From an uncultured Schaedlerella sp. (GTDB lineage: Bacteria; Bacillota; Clostridia; Lachnospirales; Lachnospiraceae), in assembly GCA_934435195.1 (NCBI GenBank), contig CAKSAJ010000008.1, positions 1 to 64,000 on the forward strand: a DNA stretch of 64,000 nucleotides, given 5' to 3'. The position numbers were made by a program, and so were the translations under genes. The notes beneath the pieces are model-generated. The model saw only the letters and a program-made list of their open reading frames with translations. It made no database searches and was not told the origin of the DNA. Positions 43,652 to 51,768 of the stretch are shown here, in pieces (the stretch's first letter is position 1; each line of letters begins with the position of its first letter).

Positions 43652-44980
43652 ATGGACAATCAAGGATCAGGAACGCTGGATGCGACCAGTGAACTTGCTG
43701 AACAATTAGAGCGGATCGGGACACAAATTTTGAATGCATCCCGTGCAGAATTATATTTCGGTATGCGTTTTTTGGATGTGGCTTTAAGCAGTTTTGATTA
43801 TCAGATGAATACGGAGATTGCACCATTTGGAACGGACGGAAGAAGTATCTTTTACCATCCGCAATTATTGGGTGGAATGTACCGAAAAAATCGAATTCAG
43901 GTTAATCGGGGATATTTGCATATGGTATATCATTGCATTTTCCGTCATATCGTAAAACCTGTAAATGGAAATGTGTGGGAGCTAAGCTGTGATATTGCGG
44001 TAGAACATCTGGTGGACGCCAATTATCACAGGTCGGTGAGGTCTTCTAAGAGTTTGCTGCGGCGTGAAACATATAGGCGGTTGGAGCAGGAGGCAAATGG
44101 AAAAGTGCTGAATGCGGAACGCATTTTTAAGATTCTGCAAAGCTGGAATCTCGGAGAAAAGGAACTGGAGAAGCTGGAACAGGAATTTTATGTGGACGAT
44201 CATCGATATTGGGAGAGTCAGAAACCAAACCAACAGCCAGATCCAATATTGAATCAGAAGTGGCAGGACATCAATGAACAAATGGAAACAGATTTGGAGA
44301 CATTTTCGAAAGAAGCATCACAAGAAAATGGTGATTTCATTGGACAGATAAAAATAGAGAATAGAGAACGGCATGACTACAAATCATTTCTTAGAAAGTT
44401 TTCTGTGTTCAGGGAAGAAATGGGAATCGACCCGGATTCTTTCGATTATAATTTTTATAGTTATGGATTATCATTGTATGGAAATATGCCTTTGATAGAA
44501 CCACAGGAAACAAAAGAAGTAAAGAAAATAGAAGAGTTTGCGATTGTTATAGATACTTCCATGTCGTGTTCCGGTGAACTGGTACAAAAATTTCTGGAGG
44601 AGACTTATAGCGTTCTAAAGGAAAATGAAAGTTTTTTTAAGAAAATAAATGTGCATATTATTCAGTGTGATGAGCAGGTGCATTCTGACTGTAAGATTAC
44701 AAGTGAAGAGGACTTAAAAGAATACATGGAACATATGGAATTGTATGGTCAAGGAGGGACAGACTTTCGTCCGGCATTTGAATATGTGGAGCAGTTAGTC
44801 AGAGAAAAAGAGTTTCATGACTTGCGTGGATTGATATATTTTACAGATGGGTATGGCATCTATCCAAATAGAATGCCGCCATTTAAAACAGCATTTGTTT
44901 TTATGCAGGAAGATTATACAGACGTAGATGTTCCTGTGTGGGCAATCAAACTAATATTAAGTGAGGATGAATTAGGATAG
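43652..44980 (+). CDS. VWA-like domain protein (DUF2201-type, putative metallopeptidase)
   Basis: A 442-residue protein. The N-terminal half resembles DUF2201_N (FGMRFLDVALSSFDYQMN, YHPQLLGGMYRKNRIQVNRGYLHMVYHCIFRHIV). The usual HExxH zinc motif reads HMVYHCIFRH here, without the Glu, so peptidase activity is doubtful. The C-terminal half is von Willebrand A-like with a MIDAS motif in FAIVIDTSMSCSGELV and YGQGGTDFRP and YFTDGYG. It sits just before a MoxR-type AAA ATPase; MoxR/VWA pairs act together as metal-linked chaperones. ATG 43652 has better spacing from GAGGAGGGG than 43646. Confidence 0.78.
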   Translation: MDNQGSGTLDATSELAEQLERIGTQILNASRAELYFGMRFLDVALSSFDYQMNTEIAPFGTDGRSIFYHPQLLGGMYRKNRIQVNRGYLHMVYHCIFRHIVKPVNGNVWELSCDIAVEHLVDANYHRSVRSSKSLLRRETYRRLEQEANGKVLNAERIFKILQSWNLGEKELEKLEQEFYVDDHRYWESQKPNQQPDPILNQKWQDINEQMETDLETFSKEASQENGDFIGQIKIENRERHDYKSFLRKFSVFREEMGIDPDSFDYNFYSYGLSLYGNMPLIEPQETKEVKKIEEFAIVIDTSMSCSGELVQKFLEETYSVLKENESFFKKINVHIIQCDEQVHSDCKITSEEDLKEYMEHMELYGQGGTDFRPAFEYVEQLVREKEFHDLRGLIYFTDGYGIYPNRMPPFKTAFVFMQEDYTDVDVPVWAIKLILSEDELG

Positions 44981-45055
44981 ACTTCTATCGTATCGGCAGT
45001 TACATTGGCTGATTTGATAGAAATAAAGTAAGAGGAAGTATAGAAGGGATATAAA

Positions 45056-46579
45056 ATGGATATAAAGCGTGCGAAACAGGAAATCAAAGATTCTATAGAG
45101 GCGTATTTGGCGAAGGATGAGTTTGGAGCATATCGGATTCCGGCTATCCGCCAAAGACCGGTACTTCTGATGGGGCCTCCGGGGATTGGTAAAACACAGA
45201 TCATGGAACAAATTGCAAAGGAATGTAAAATTGGTCTGGTTGCATATACAATTACGCACCATACAAGACAAAGTGCAGTCGGATTACCATTTATTAAAGA
45301 AAAAATATATGGCGGACAGACGTATTCGGTAACAGAATATACGATGAGCGAAATTATTGCGTCAGTGTATGAGAAAATTGAACAGACGGGAATCAAAGAA
45401 GGAATTCTGTTCATTGATGAGATTAACTGTGTGTCAGAAACACTGGCACCGACAATGCTTCAATTTTTACAAGGAAAAACATTTGGAAATCAGAAAATTC
45501 CGCAAGGCTGGATTATTGTGGCAGCAGGAAATCCACCGGAGTACAACAAGTCAGTTAGAGAATTTGATATCGTTACACTGGATCGAATTAAAAAAATCAA
45601 TGTAGAGGCAAATTTGGATGTATGGAAAGAATATGCGTATAAACAGGGCATTCATCCGGCAGTGATATCATATCTGGAGCTGCGCAAACAGAATTTTTAC
45701 CGGATTGAGACAACAGTAGACGGCAAAGCATTTGCTACGGCAAGAGGCTGGGAAGATTTGTCACAGCTTATACAGACTTACGAAGTGCTTGGAAAAACAA
45801 TAGACAGGGATGTCATTGCCCAGTATATCCAGCATAAAATGATTGCAAAAGATTTTGCAAATTATCTGGAACTCTTCTATAAATATAGGAAAGATTATGG
45901 CGTGGAAGATATTCTGGAAGGGAAATGGAATACCGCAACGTTACAGAAAATCAAGGCGGCTCCGTTTGATGAGCATTTAAGTGTAGTGAGTCTGTTAAAT
46001 GGTAAAGCAAGTGAAATGTTCCAGAAAAGTTTCCTGGAGGATTCATATGTTTCAAAAGTATACGAATATTTATTGATTTATAAAGATAATCTAGAATCTA
46101 TGCGCCCAGAAGATATCTGGCATCAGGCAGAACGCGATTATCAGGAACAGATACGAAAAGAATTATTGAATCATACAGAAGAAATCGTAATGAAAAAGGC
46201 GGTTGCGGCACTGGAGAAATTTGCAAAACAAAGCCAGGATAATATTTTGGAAAATAATAGTGAAGAACAATTTGAACAAGTAAAAGAAATGTTCGGAGAG
46301 CTTGTACAGAACCGTGAAAATCTGATAGAATTGACTTCAGAGATGCTGACGCATATTTTTGATTTTATGGAGACTGCATTTGGAGAGAGTCAGGAAATGG
46401 TTGTACTGATCACAGAATTGAATGCCAACAGTTATGCGGTGTGGTTTATTAAAGAAAATGGCTGCGATCAGTATTATCGGTATAATAAAGGGTTGCTGTT
46501 CGATGAGCGTCAGCAGGCAATCGTACAAGATATGGATGCAGTAGAGACATTGTTAAACAAGCAAGGGGCAATCAGCTAA
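45056..46579 (+). CDS. MoxR-type AAA+ ATPase
   Basis: A 507-residue AAA+ protein. The Walker A motif is in LLMGPPGIGKTQIME (about 38-52), Walker B in GILFIDEINCVSETLAPTMLQFLQ, sensor 1 in WIIVAAGNPPEYN, and an Arg finger region lies near FDIVTLDRIKKI. The first 280 residues are the AAA module; the rest is helical and uncharacterised. It probably remodels a client with the VWA protein encoded just upstream. A GAAGGG site precedes the ATG. Confidence 0.88.
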   Translation: MDIKRAKQEIKDSIEAYLAKDEFGAYRIPAIRQRPVLLMGPPGIGKTQIMEQIAKECKIGLVAYTITHHTRQSAVGLPFIKEKIYGGQTYSVTEYTMSEIIASVYEKIEQTGIKEGILFIDEINCVSETLAPTMLQFLQGKTFGNQKIPQGWIIVAAGNPPEYNKSVREFDIVTLDRIKKINVEANLDVWKEYAYKQGIHPAVISYLELRKQNFYRIETTVDGKAFATARGWEDLSQLIQTYEVLGKTIDRDVIAQYIQHKMIAKDFANYLELFYKYRKDYGVEDILEGKWNTATLQKIKAAPFDEHLSVVSLLNGKASEMFQKSFLEDSYVSKVYEYLLIYKDNLESMRPEDIWHQAERDYQEQIRKELLNHTEEIVMKKAVAALEKFAKQSQDNILENNSEEQFEQVKEMFGELVQNRENLIELTSEMLTHIFDFMETAFGESQEMVVLITELNANSYAVWFIKENGCDQYYRYNKGLLFDERQQAIVQDMDAVETLLNKQGAIS

Positions 46580-46596
46580 GGAAGGAGCAATCGAAG

Positions 46597-47232
46597 ATGG
46601 ATGTAAGAAAAATGAGAAATGAAGTATTAGCTAACCGGGTAGTGAAAAATTTGGAATCCCGTAATATGGAAGCATATTTCGTGAAAACAAAAGAAGAAGC
46701 ATTAAAAAAAGCATTGGAGCTGATTCCAGAGGGAAGCTCAATCAGCTGGGGAGGAACTGCTTCAGCTAAGGAGATTGGATTGTTAGATGCTGTACATGAA
46801 GGGAATTATGAAGTATATGACAGGGAAGAAGCACAGACACCGGAGCTGAAAAATGAGATTGCTCATAAAGCTCTGGATTGCGACTTTTTTATAGGAAGTA
46901 CAAATGCATTAGCAGAAAATGGCGTGATGGTTAATATAGATGGAAATGCAAACCGTGTGGCAGCGTTTGCTTTTGGACCGAAAAATGTACTTTTAATCGT
47001 AGGCATGAATAAAGTTGTAAAATCTGAAGAAGATGCCATGAGCAGAGCAAGAAATGAGGCGGCACCGATCAATGCACAGAGATTCGGACTTGATACGCCA
47101 TGTTCTAAAAACGGAATGTGTTATGATTGCAAATCACCGGATTGCATTTGCTGTCAGATTTTGATTACGAGATATTCCAGAGTGGCGAAGAGAATTAAGG
47201 TGATTCTGGTGGATGAGAACTTGGGGTTCTAA
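46597..47232 (+). CDS. LUD domain protein (lactate-utilisation LutC/YkgG-like)
   Basis: A 211-residue DUF162/LUD protein: SSISWGGTASAKEIGLLDAV, CDFFIGSTNALAENGVMVNIDGNANRVAAFAFGPKNVLLIVGMNK and a C-terminal cysteine cluster CSKNGMCYDCKSPDCICC. Such proteins take part in lactate or related oxidations, or are stand-alone with unknown function; no LutA/LutB is nearby. GGAAGGAG lies before the ATG, 17 bases after the AAA gene, so it may be the last gene of that operon. Confidence 0.88.
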   Translation: MDVRKMRNEVLANRVVKNLESRNMEAYFVKTKEEALKKALELIPEGSSISWGGTASAKEIGLLDAVHEGNYEVYDREEAQTPELKNEIAHKALDCDFFIGSTNALAENGVMVNIDGNANRVAAFAFGPKNVLLIVGMNKVVKSEEDAMSRARNEAAPINAQRFGLDTPCSKNGMCYDCKSPDCICCQILITRYSRVAKRIKVILVDENLGF

Positions 47233-47242
47233 ATGGTGGAAC

Positions 47243-47313
47243 GGGAAGGAGTTTGTGATTCGCGAAGTGGACGTACTGTAGGATCAGCACGTGTTGCTAC
47301 AATTATTGAGTAA
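47243..47313 (+). pseudogene. Degenerate EF-Tu (tuf) 3'-end remnant
   Basis: Allowing one single-base deletion near 47266, this stretch translates to EFVIRE then GRTVGSARVATIIE and a stop. That closely matches the conserved EF-Tu C-terminus (FAIREGGRTVGxGxVxxIIE). A T-tailed terminator stands 58 bases later (47371-47404), as behind a real tuf gene. The rest of tuf is missing. A second, weaker tail-like remnant sharing 27 of 29 bases lies at 52125-52153. Confidence 0.75.
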
Positions 47314-47370
47314 TACAATTTAAATATAGATTTGTTATCGTAAGATAACGTTACGTCTAAACGTAAGATA

Positions 47371-47404
47371 CCCCAGAAACCTTGTGTTTCTGGGAATTTT
47401 TTGT
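47371..47404 (+). terminator. Terminator behind the tuf remnant
   Basis: CCCAGAAAC (47372-47380) pairs with GTTTCTGGG (47386-47394), followed by AATTTTTTG. Confidence 0.85.
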
Positions 47405-47724
47405 ACTCTAAGAAAAGAATTGTTCGTAAATTTATCAGATTAGAAACAGCGAAACATCTACGCATTGACTTTATTCCTTATGTGATGGGCTGGAAAGGAA
47501 TGGATATTAGAGTTTCGCTGAAACAGGCATTAAAAAGTCTAGAAGATCGTAGAGAACAGCTACAGCCGATAATGGATAATGTGAGCAAAGAAATCAAAGA
47601 ATATGGATCGGTTAAAACGTTGCTGCAATGGCAGCTCAGATCAAAGAACTTGTGGGTCAGATTGATGAATAATATAAAATTCAGAGCAGAAGAAATTGAC
47701 TTGAAAGAAATAATTTATAGATAA
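47401..47724 (+). pseudogene. Open frame of unknown origin, probable gene fragment
   Basis: A 107-codon frame that begins with TTG inside the terminator tail and has no ribosome site, so it is probably the 3' part of a lost gene. The translated sequence (SLKQALKSLEDRREQLQPI, MDNVSKEIKEYGSVKTLL) looks helical and protein-like, but I do not recognise it. From its stop to 47899 the DNA is very AT-rich, with no further gene seen. Confidence 0.3.
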
Positions 47725-47899
47725 AATTTTAGTGGTGGTTAAAAAATGACTTTTTATAGTATAAAAATCGCAAGAATATGCGAAGATGTATTGAGATATA
47801 AAGAAATATAGTTGACGGTATGAAGTTATAGAGATATAGTTAAACTAAGAATATAAAGGTAGAATATTGTGATTCTTTAATATTAGAGGAATTAGAAAT

Positions 47900-48106
47900 A
47901 TGAGGATTAATTATAAAAAATTATGGGTTATGTTAGCTGAAAAAGAAATATCACAGGTGAAATTTCGAAAAGATTTAAATATAGCCACAGGAACGATGAC
48001 AAAGCTGCGTAGGAACGAAGAAGTTGCATTATCTGTATTGCTCCGAATATGCAAATATTTGGAGTGTAATATTGGCGACATATGCGATGCAGAGCTGATT
48101 GAATGA
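47900..48106 (+). CDS. XRE/Cro-type HTH regulator, YozG-like
   Basis: A 68-residue single-domain Cro/CI-type DNA-binding protein: ISQVKFRKDLNIATGTMTKLRRNEEVALSVLLRICKYLECNIGDICD. This is the small YozG-like group often found with toxin or defence genes. GAGGAATT lies before the ATG. It opens the block of zinc-ribbon/SPFH genes and may control them. Confidence 0.85.
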   Translation: MRINYKKLWVMLAEKEISQVKFRKDLNIATGTMTKLRRNEEVALSVLLRICKYLECNIGDICDAELIE

Positions 48107-48131
48107 GAGAGTACAAAAGAGAAACAAAGTA

Positions 48132-48574
48132 GTGTCATATTGTACAAATTGTGGGAAAAGAGTTGAAGATACATTTGTTTTTTGCCCGGAATGTGGTAAT
48201 AAAATAAATTTAGACTATAGGAAATCTGATACAGAAAATATGAAGAACAAATAAAAATATCTCCAAAATGTAAAGCTGAAATGCCAGAAGATGCTTTTTA
48301 TTGCATATGTTGCGGGGAAGCTTTTGAAGAATGTCAAAAAGATTTTGAGACTGTACAGATGCAGGTCAAACGGCAATTTGGAACGTGGAAAAATAAATGG
48401 ATAGCATTGTTTTTGTGTATTTTTCTAGGATGGATTGGTGCACATAGATATTATGAGGGAAAAACGATTTCTGCGTTGATTTATACATTTACGCTGGGTA
48501 TTTTGGGAATTGGATGGGGTGTAGATATTATTAGATTAGCATTTAAGCCTAACCCATATTTAGCAAAGAGATAA
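48132..48574 (+). pseudogene. Zinc-ribbon/TM2-domain gene split by a frameshift
   Basis: Part 1 (GTG at 48132 to stop 48254, 40 residues) is a zinc ribbon: YCTNCGKRVEDTFVFCPECGNKI. Part 2 (frame of 48281-48574, 97 residues from Met) carries a second Cys cluster (SPKCKAEMPEDAFYCICCG) and then a TM2 domain (WIALFLCIFLGWIGAHRYYEGKTISALIYTFTLGILGIGW). The second frame reads on upstream of its Met as YEEQIKIS. Adding one A to the short A-run near 48235-48238 fuses both parts into one protein of about 145 residues. It is therefore probably one gene broken by a single-base loss, or a slippage-controlled gene. Confidence 0.65.
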
Positions 48575-48592
48575 AAAACGGGAGGATTAAGC

Positions 48593-49687
48593 ATGAATTA
48601 CTGCTCAAAATGTGGAGAAAAACTAGTTGATGGAGCCAAGTTTTGTCAGAAATGCGGAACACCTGTTCATGATGGCTTTTATAAAGACTCAGAAGAGAGA
48701 CAGAAGGTGTACGAAGGAAAAATATATAAATGCCCAAATTGCGGAGAAGTGCTTAAATCCTTTGCAAGAAATTGTCCGGCATGTGGATTTGAATTGCGAG
48801 GAACAAAGGCCACGAGTGCAGTTCGAGAATTTGTTTTAAAATTAGAAGCAATAGAGGCAAGACGAGAATATGAAAAACCAAAAGGTATTTTTTCAGCTTC
48901 ACAGAATCAAATAAATATATCCAAAACGGATGAGCAAAAGATTAACTTGATTCAGAATTTTTCTGTACCGAATACAAGGGAAGATATGTTAGAATTTATG
49001 ATTTTGGCTACTTCAAATATAAATATGAAATCATATGATTCTGCTAATTCAAGTATTACTAAGGGAGAAAAAGCAATAACAGATGCTTGGAATTCGAAAA
49101 TTAAACAGGTATATGAAAAAGCGAAAAGATCATATGGAGATGCAGCGGATTTTGCTGAAATTCAAGAATTATACGATAAATCAAATTTTGAAATAAAGAA
49201 AGCAAAAAAAACTGGAATTATAAAATGGGGATTGATGTTTGGATGGATTCCAATTTTGTTTATTATAGTTTTTTCAGTATTAGGAATTAAGGCACCTGGA
49301 GCAGAAAAAAAAGAAATTGCCAGAATGGAAAGTATATATAAAGAAGCGCAGACTGCTTTGGAAAATGATGAATATAAAAGAGCATTATTAAATGCAGAGG
49401 GGCTTGTATATAGCCCGAATATAACAAATGGAAATACGGAGGAATTGAAACGTCAGTGGGATATTAAAAGAGAGTTATTACTAGATGAAATTTTGAAAGA
49501 GGCTGAAAAAAATGGTATAGAACTTGAATATACACCACAAGATGATACAACATTAGATGATACTTCATCAAAAGGAGGATTCATTCAGGGTATAAAAGAT
49601 GGTGCACAGCCTGGAATTGATGCAGCAAAAGAAAACATTGATGAGTTTAATAAGATTATGAATGGTGAGGATGAAAAAGAAAAGTAG
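48593..49687 (+). CDS. Zinc-ribbon membrane protein of unknown function
   Basis: A 364-residue protein. Two N-terminal zinc ribbons (MNYCSKCGEKLVDGAKFCQKCG and YKCPNCGEVLKSFARNCPACGFEL) are followed by a long helical region (about 80-215), one membrane helix (about 218-240, IKWGLMFGWIPILFIIVFSVLG), and an extracytoplasmic helical tail with a DDTTLDD linker. GGAGG precedes the ATG. Its end overlaps the possible early start of the SPFH gene, and the true SPFH start is 13 bases after the stop. It probably works with its neighbours at the membrane. Confidence 0.72.
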   Translation: MNYCSKCGEKLVDGAKFCQKCGTPVHDGFYKDSEERQKVYEGKIYKCPNCGEVLKSFARNCPACGFELRGTKATSAVREFVLKLEAIEARREYEKPKGIFSASQNQINISKTDEQKINLIQNFSVPNTREDMLEFMILATSNINMKSYDSANSSITKGEKAITDAWNSKIKQVYEKAKRSYGDAADFAEIQELYDKSNFEIKKAKKTGIIKWGLMFGWIPILFIIVFSVLGIKAPGAEKKEIARMESIYKEAQTALENDEYKRALLNAEGLVYSPNITNGNTEELKRQWDIKRELLLDEILKEAEKNGIELEYTPQDDTTLDDTSSKGGFIQGIKDGAQPGIDAAKENIDEFNKIMNGEDEKEK

Positions 49688-49700
49688 GAGGAAGTGTGAG

Positions 49701-51062
49701 ATGGGATTGTTTAGCAGAAACACTGGAGGGCTTATGGATTCTATTCGATGTGATGAGCCTTCATACTTGATATGGAAATGGCATCCGACTGGAGCAAATA
49801 CAAGAAATAACAATAGGGAGAATGCAATTCGTTGGGGATCTTCCTTAAGAGTAAAAGATGGTGAAGTTGCAGTATTTGTATATAAGCAAAAAGATGGAAT
49901 CATGCAAGATTTTATTGTTGGTCCATTTGATCAGACAATAAAAACAGTAAATTTTCCTGTGCTTGCGAGTATTGTGGGATTAGCTTACGATGGAGGAACA
50001 CCGTTTCAAGCAGAGGTATATTTTATAAATCTTGCTCAAATCGTACAGATAAAGTTTGGGGTACCGTTTTTTGACGTGTATGATCCACGTTTTGAGGATT
50101 TTGGAGTGCCAGTGGCCGTAAGAGGAACTATTAGCTTTAAAATTACTGATTACCGCCAATTTATCAAGTTACATAGATTAAGTAATTTTAGCCTTGATGA
50201 TTTTCAAAAGCAGATTCGGGATGTAGTAATTAGATATGTAAAAGATGCCGTTGCAAATGCTCCGGCAATGAATAATATACCGCTAGTACAAATTGAATCT
50301 AAAACGTCGCAGATTAATGATACTATTGAATACGATATCAGTGAAAGATTGAAGGAAGATTTTGGGGTAGATGTATCTGGAATTGATATAGGAGCAATTG
50401 AGATTGATAAATCAAGTGAAGGGTACAGACAACTTATGAGTGTAACCAAAGATGTAACTACAGAAACTGTTAAAGCAGAAACAGCAGCTAAGGTAAAAGA
50501 TATTGCAGATCGACAGCGAATAGATGTGGAACATTACGGAGAGAGCTTACGGATTCAGAGGGAAGAAGCTCAATATGCACAGCATAAACAAACACAAACG
50601 AATAATATAGGAGCCTTTCAAGTTGAAAAGCAAGCAGAAGTTGGAATCGCAGGTGCTGAAGCGTTGGGGAAAATGGCATCTAATAGTGCAGGAAATGTAA
50701 ATCTTTCTGGCAGTGGAGATGGTTTTAATATGGCGGCGATGATGGCAAGCATGGCTGTTGGTGGAGCAGTGGGACAAAATATAGCAGGTTCTATGAATAA
50801 TATGATGTCAGGAATGAATCAATCAGTACAGAGTGTCGCAACACCACCTCCAGTTCCGGGCATTTCGTATTATGTTGCAATAAATGGACAGGCAACGGGA
50901 CCATATGACTTTAGTATTTTAAAGCAAATGTTGAAAGTAGGAGAGCTTACAACAGAAAGTTTAGTGTGGAAAACGGGAATGGTTGAATGGAAAAAAGCAG
51001 GAAGTGTAGATGAATTAAAACAATTATTTCCTGATATTCCACCAATTCCATCTCAAAACTAA
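49701..51062 (+). CDS. SPFH-domain protein with C-terminal GYF-like domain
   Basis: A 453-residue protein. Residues about 20-260 are an SPFH/virion-core-like domain: CDEPSYLIWKWHP, RVKDGEVAVFVYKQKDGIMQDFIVGPF, and a stomatin-like helical stretch (TAAKVKDIADRQRIDVEHYGESLRIQREEAQ). Next come a glycine/methionine-rich segment (MAAMMASMAVGGAVGQNIAGSMNNMMSG) and a GYF_2-type domain (YYVAINGQATGPYDFSILKQMLKVGELTTESLVWKTGMVEWKKAG). Such proteins form membrane-associated assemblies, and GYF domains bind proline-rich or partner peptides. The ATG at 49701 follows AGGAGG. Function unknown. Confidence 0.8.
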   Translation: MGLFSRNTGGLMDSIRCDEPSYLIWKWHPTGANTRNNNRENAIRWGSSLRVKDGEVAVFVYKQKDGIMQDFIVGPFDQTIKTVNFPVLASIVGLAYDGGTPFQAEVYFINLAQIVQIKFGVPFFDVYDPRFEDFGVPVAVRGTISFKITDYRQFIKLHRLSNFSLDDFQKQIRDVVIRYVKDAVANAPAMNNIPLVQIESKTSQINDTIEYDISERLKEDFGVDVSGIDIGAIEIDKSSEGYRQLMSVTKDVTTETVKAETAAKVKDIADRQRIDVEHYGESLRIQREEAQYAQHKQTQTNNIGAFQVEKQAEVGIAGAEALGKMASNSAGNVNLSGSGDGFNMAAMMASMAVGGAVGQNIAGSMNNMMSGMNQSVQSVATPPPVPGISYYVAINGQATGPYDFSILKQMLKVGELTTESLVWKTGMVEWKKAGSVDELKQLFPDIPPIPSQN

Positions 51063-51094
51063 AAATGTCTAATTGGCAGAGAAGAAGGAAAAAT

Positions 51095-51541
51095 ATGAAA
51101 AAATTAGATACCGAAATATTGAAAACATGGTTGAAATCCGGATGGCAATTCTTGTTAGATGAAATAAGAACATATAATAAAGAAGAATGTGAACAAGCAT
51201 TTGCAGATGCAGTAGAAATAGGAATTAGCAACACAGTTTCAGCATTATACGATGCAAATGTTTCAGAAGAAGAAATCGGAAGAGCATTGAACAAATTTTG
51301 GGGCATTAACAAAAATGAAGCAGATGAAAGAATTCTATATGAAAAAAGTAATGCTATAATAAGGGAATTAAAACATTATTTGAAAATGCAAGGATATTCG
51401 GATCAGGAATTAAAACAACTTGCAATGAATACGGGTGCATTTTCTAAAATTAGACATGATAAAGAGATGTGGAAATTAAAAGGTTCACCAGAAAAAGTAT
51501 ATAAGATGTTGACAAAAAATAATGATATTAAAAGAAAATAA
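51095..51541 (+). CDS. Uncharacterised small helical protein
   Basis: A 148-residue soluble, mostly helical, Lys/Glu-rich protein with no recognised family. It has no signal peptide and no cysteines. The sequence EEIGRALNKFWGINKNEADERILYEKSNAIIRELKHYLKMQGYSDQEL looks like paired helices, perhaps DNA- or protein-binding. ATG 51095 follows AAGAAGG; 51065 is an alternative. It is co-directional with and 33 bases behind the SPFH gene, so it is probably in the same operon. Confidence 0.6.
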   Translation: MKKLDTEILKTWLKSGWQFLLDEIRTYNKEECEQAFADAVEIGISNTVSALYDANVSEEEIGRALNKFWGINKNEADERILYEKSNAIIRELKHYLKMQGYSDQELKQLAMNTGAFSKIRHDKEMWKLKGSPEKVYKMLTKNNDIKRK

Positions 51542-51545
51542 ATTT

Positions 51546-51677
51546 TTGACATTTTCACAGATGCGTGCTAATCTGATTATAGAAAAAGAGTGCTACCGAT
51601 AGACGGTTAGTCCGTTTTGTTATTTAGAATATCTATCAAAGATAACCGCTTAGTTTGCAGACAGGGCGGTTATTTTT
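51546..51677 (+). ncRNA. Predicted antisense antitoxin RNA
   Basis: A good promoter, TTGACA (51546-51551) and TAATCT (51569-51574) with a 17-base spacer, would start a plus-strand RNA near 51581. It would end at a stem of TAACCGC (51643-51649) with GCGGTTA (51666-51672) followed by TTTTTG. The roughly 95-base RNA encodes no convincing peptide and is complementary to the 3' end of the small toxin gene on the other strand, which is the usual type I antitoxin layout. Expression is inferred. Confidence 0.6.
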
Positions 51678-51768
51678 GTGGCTTATTATTATCCTTGCCA
51701 AAGGTATATCCAAGACCAAAGCAGGTTAAGCCGAAGCTTACCACCGCTATGAAGTCAACAATACTCAT
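51670..51768 (-). CDS. Small hydrophobic type I toxin-like peptide
   Basis: A 32-residue peptide, beginning MSIVDFIAVVSFGLT and ending GKDNNKPQK, too short for usual gene calling. It has one membrane-spanning segment (about residues 4-24) and a charged C-terminal tail, as in the TxpA/BsrG/holin-like toxins of Bacillota. GGAGGG lies 7 bases before the ATG. A minus-strand promoter (TATAAT 51937-51932, TTGTGC 51960-51955, spacer 17) would give a 5' leader of about 155 bases containing stems. One 5'-leader octamer, GGCGGTTA (51904-51897), can pair with TAACCGCC at the 3' end (51672-51665), the end-to-end pairing seen in such mRNAs. An antisense RNA converges on its 3' end. Confidence 0.65.
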   Translation of the reverse strand: MSIVDFIAVVSFGLTCFGLGYTFGKDNNKPQK

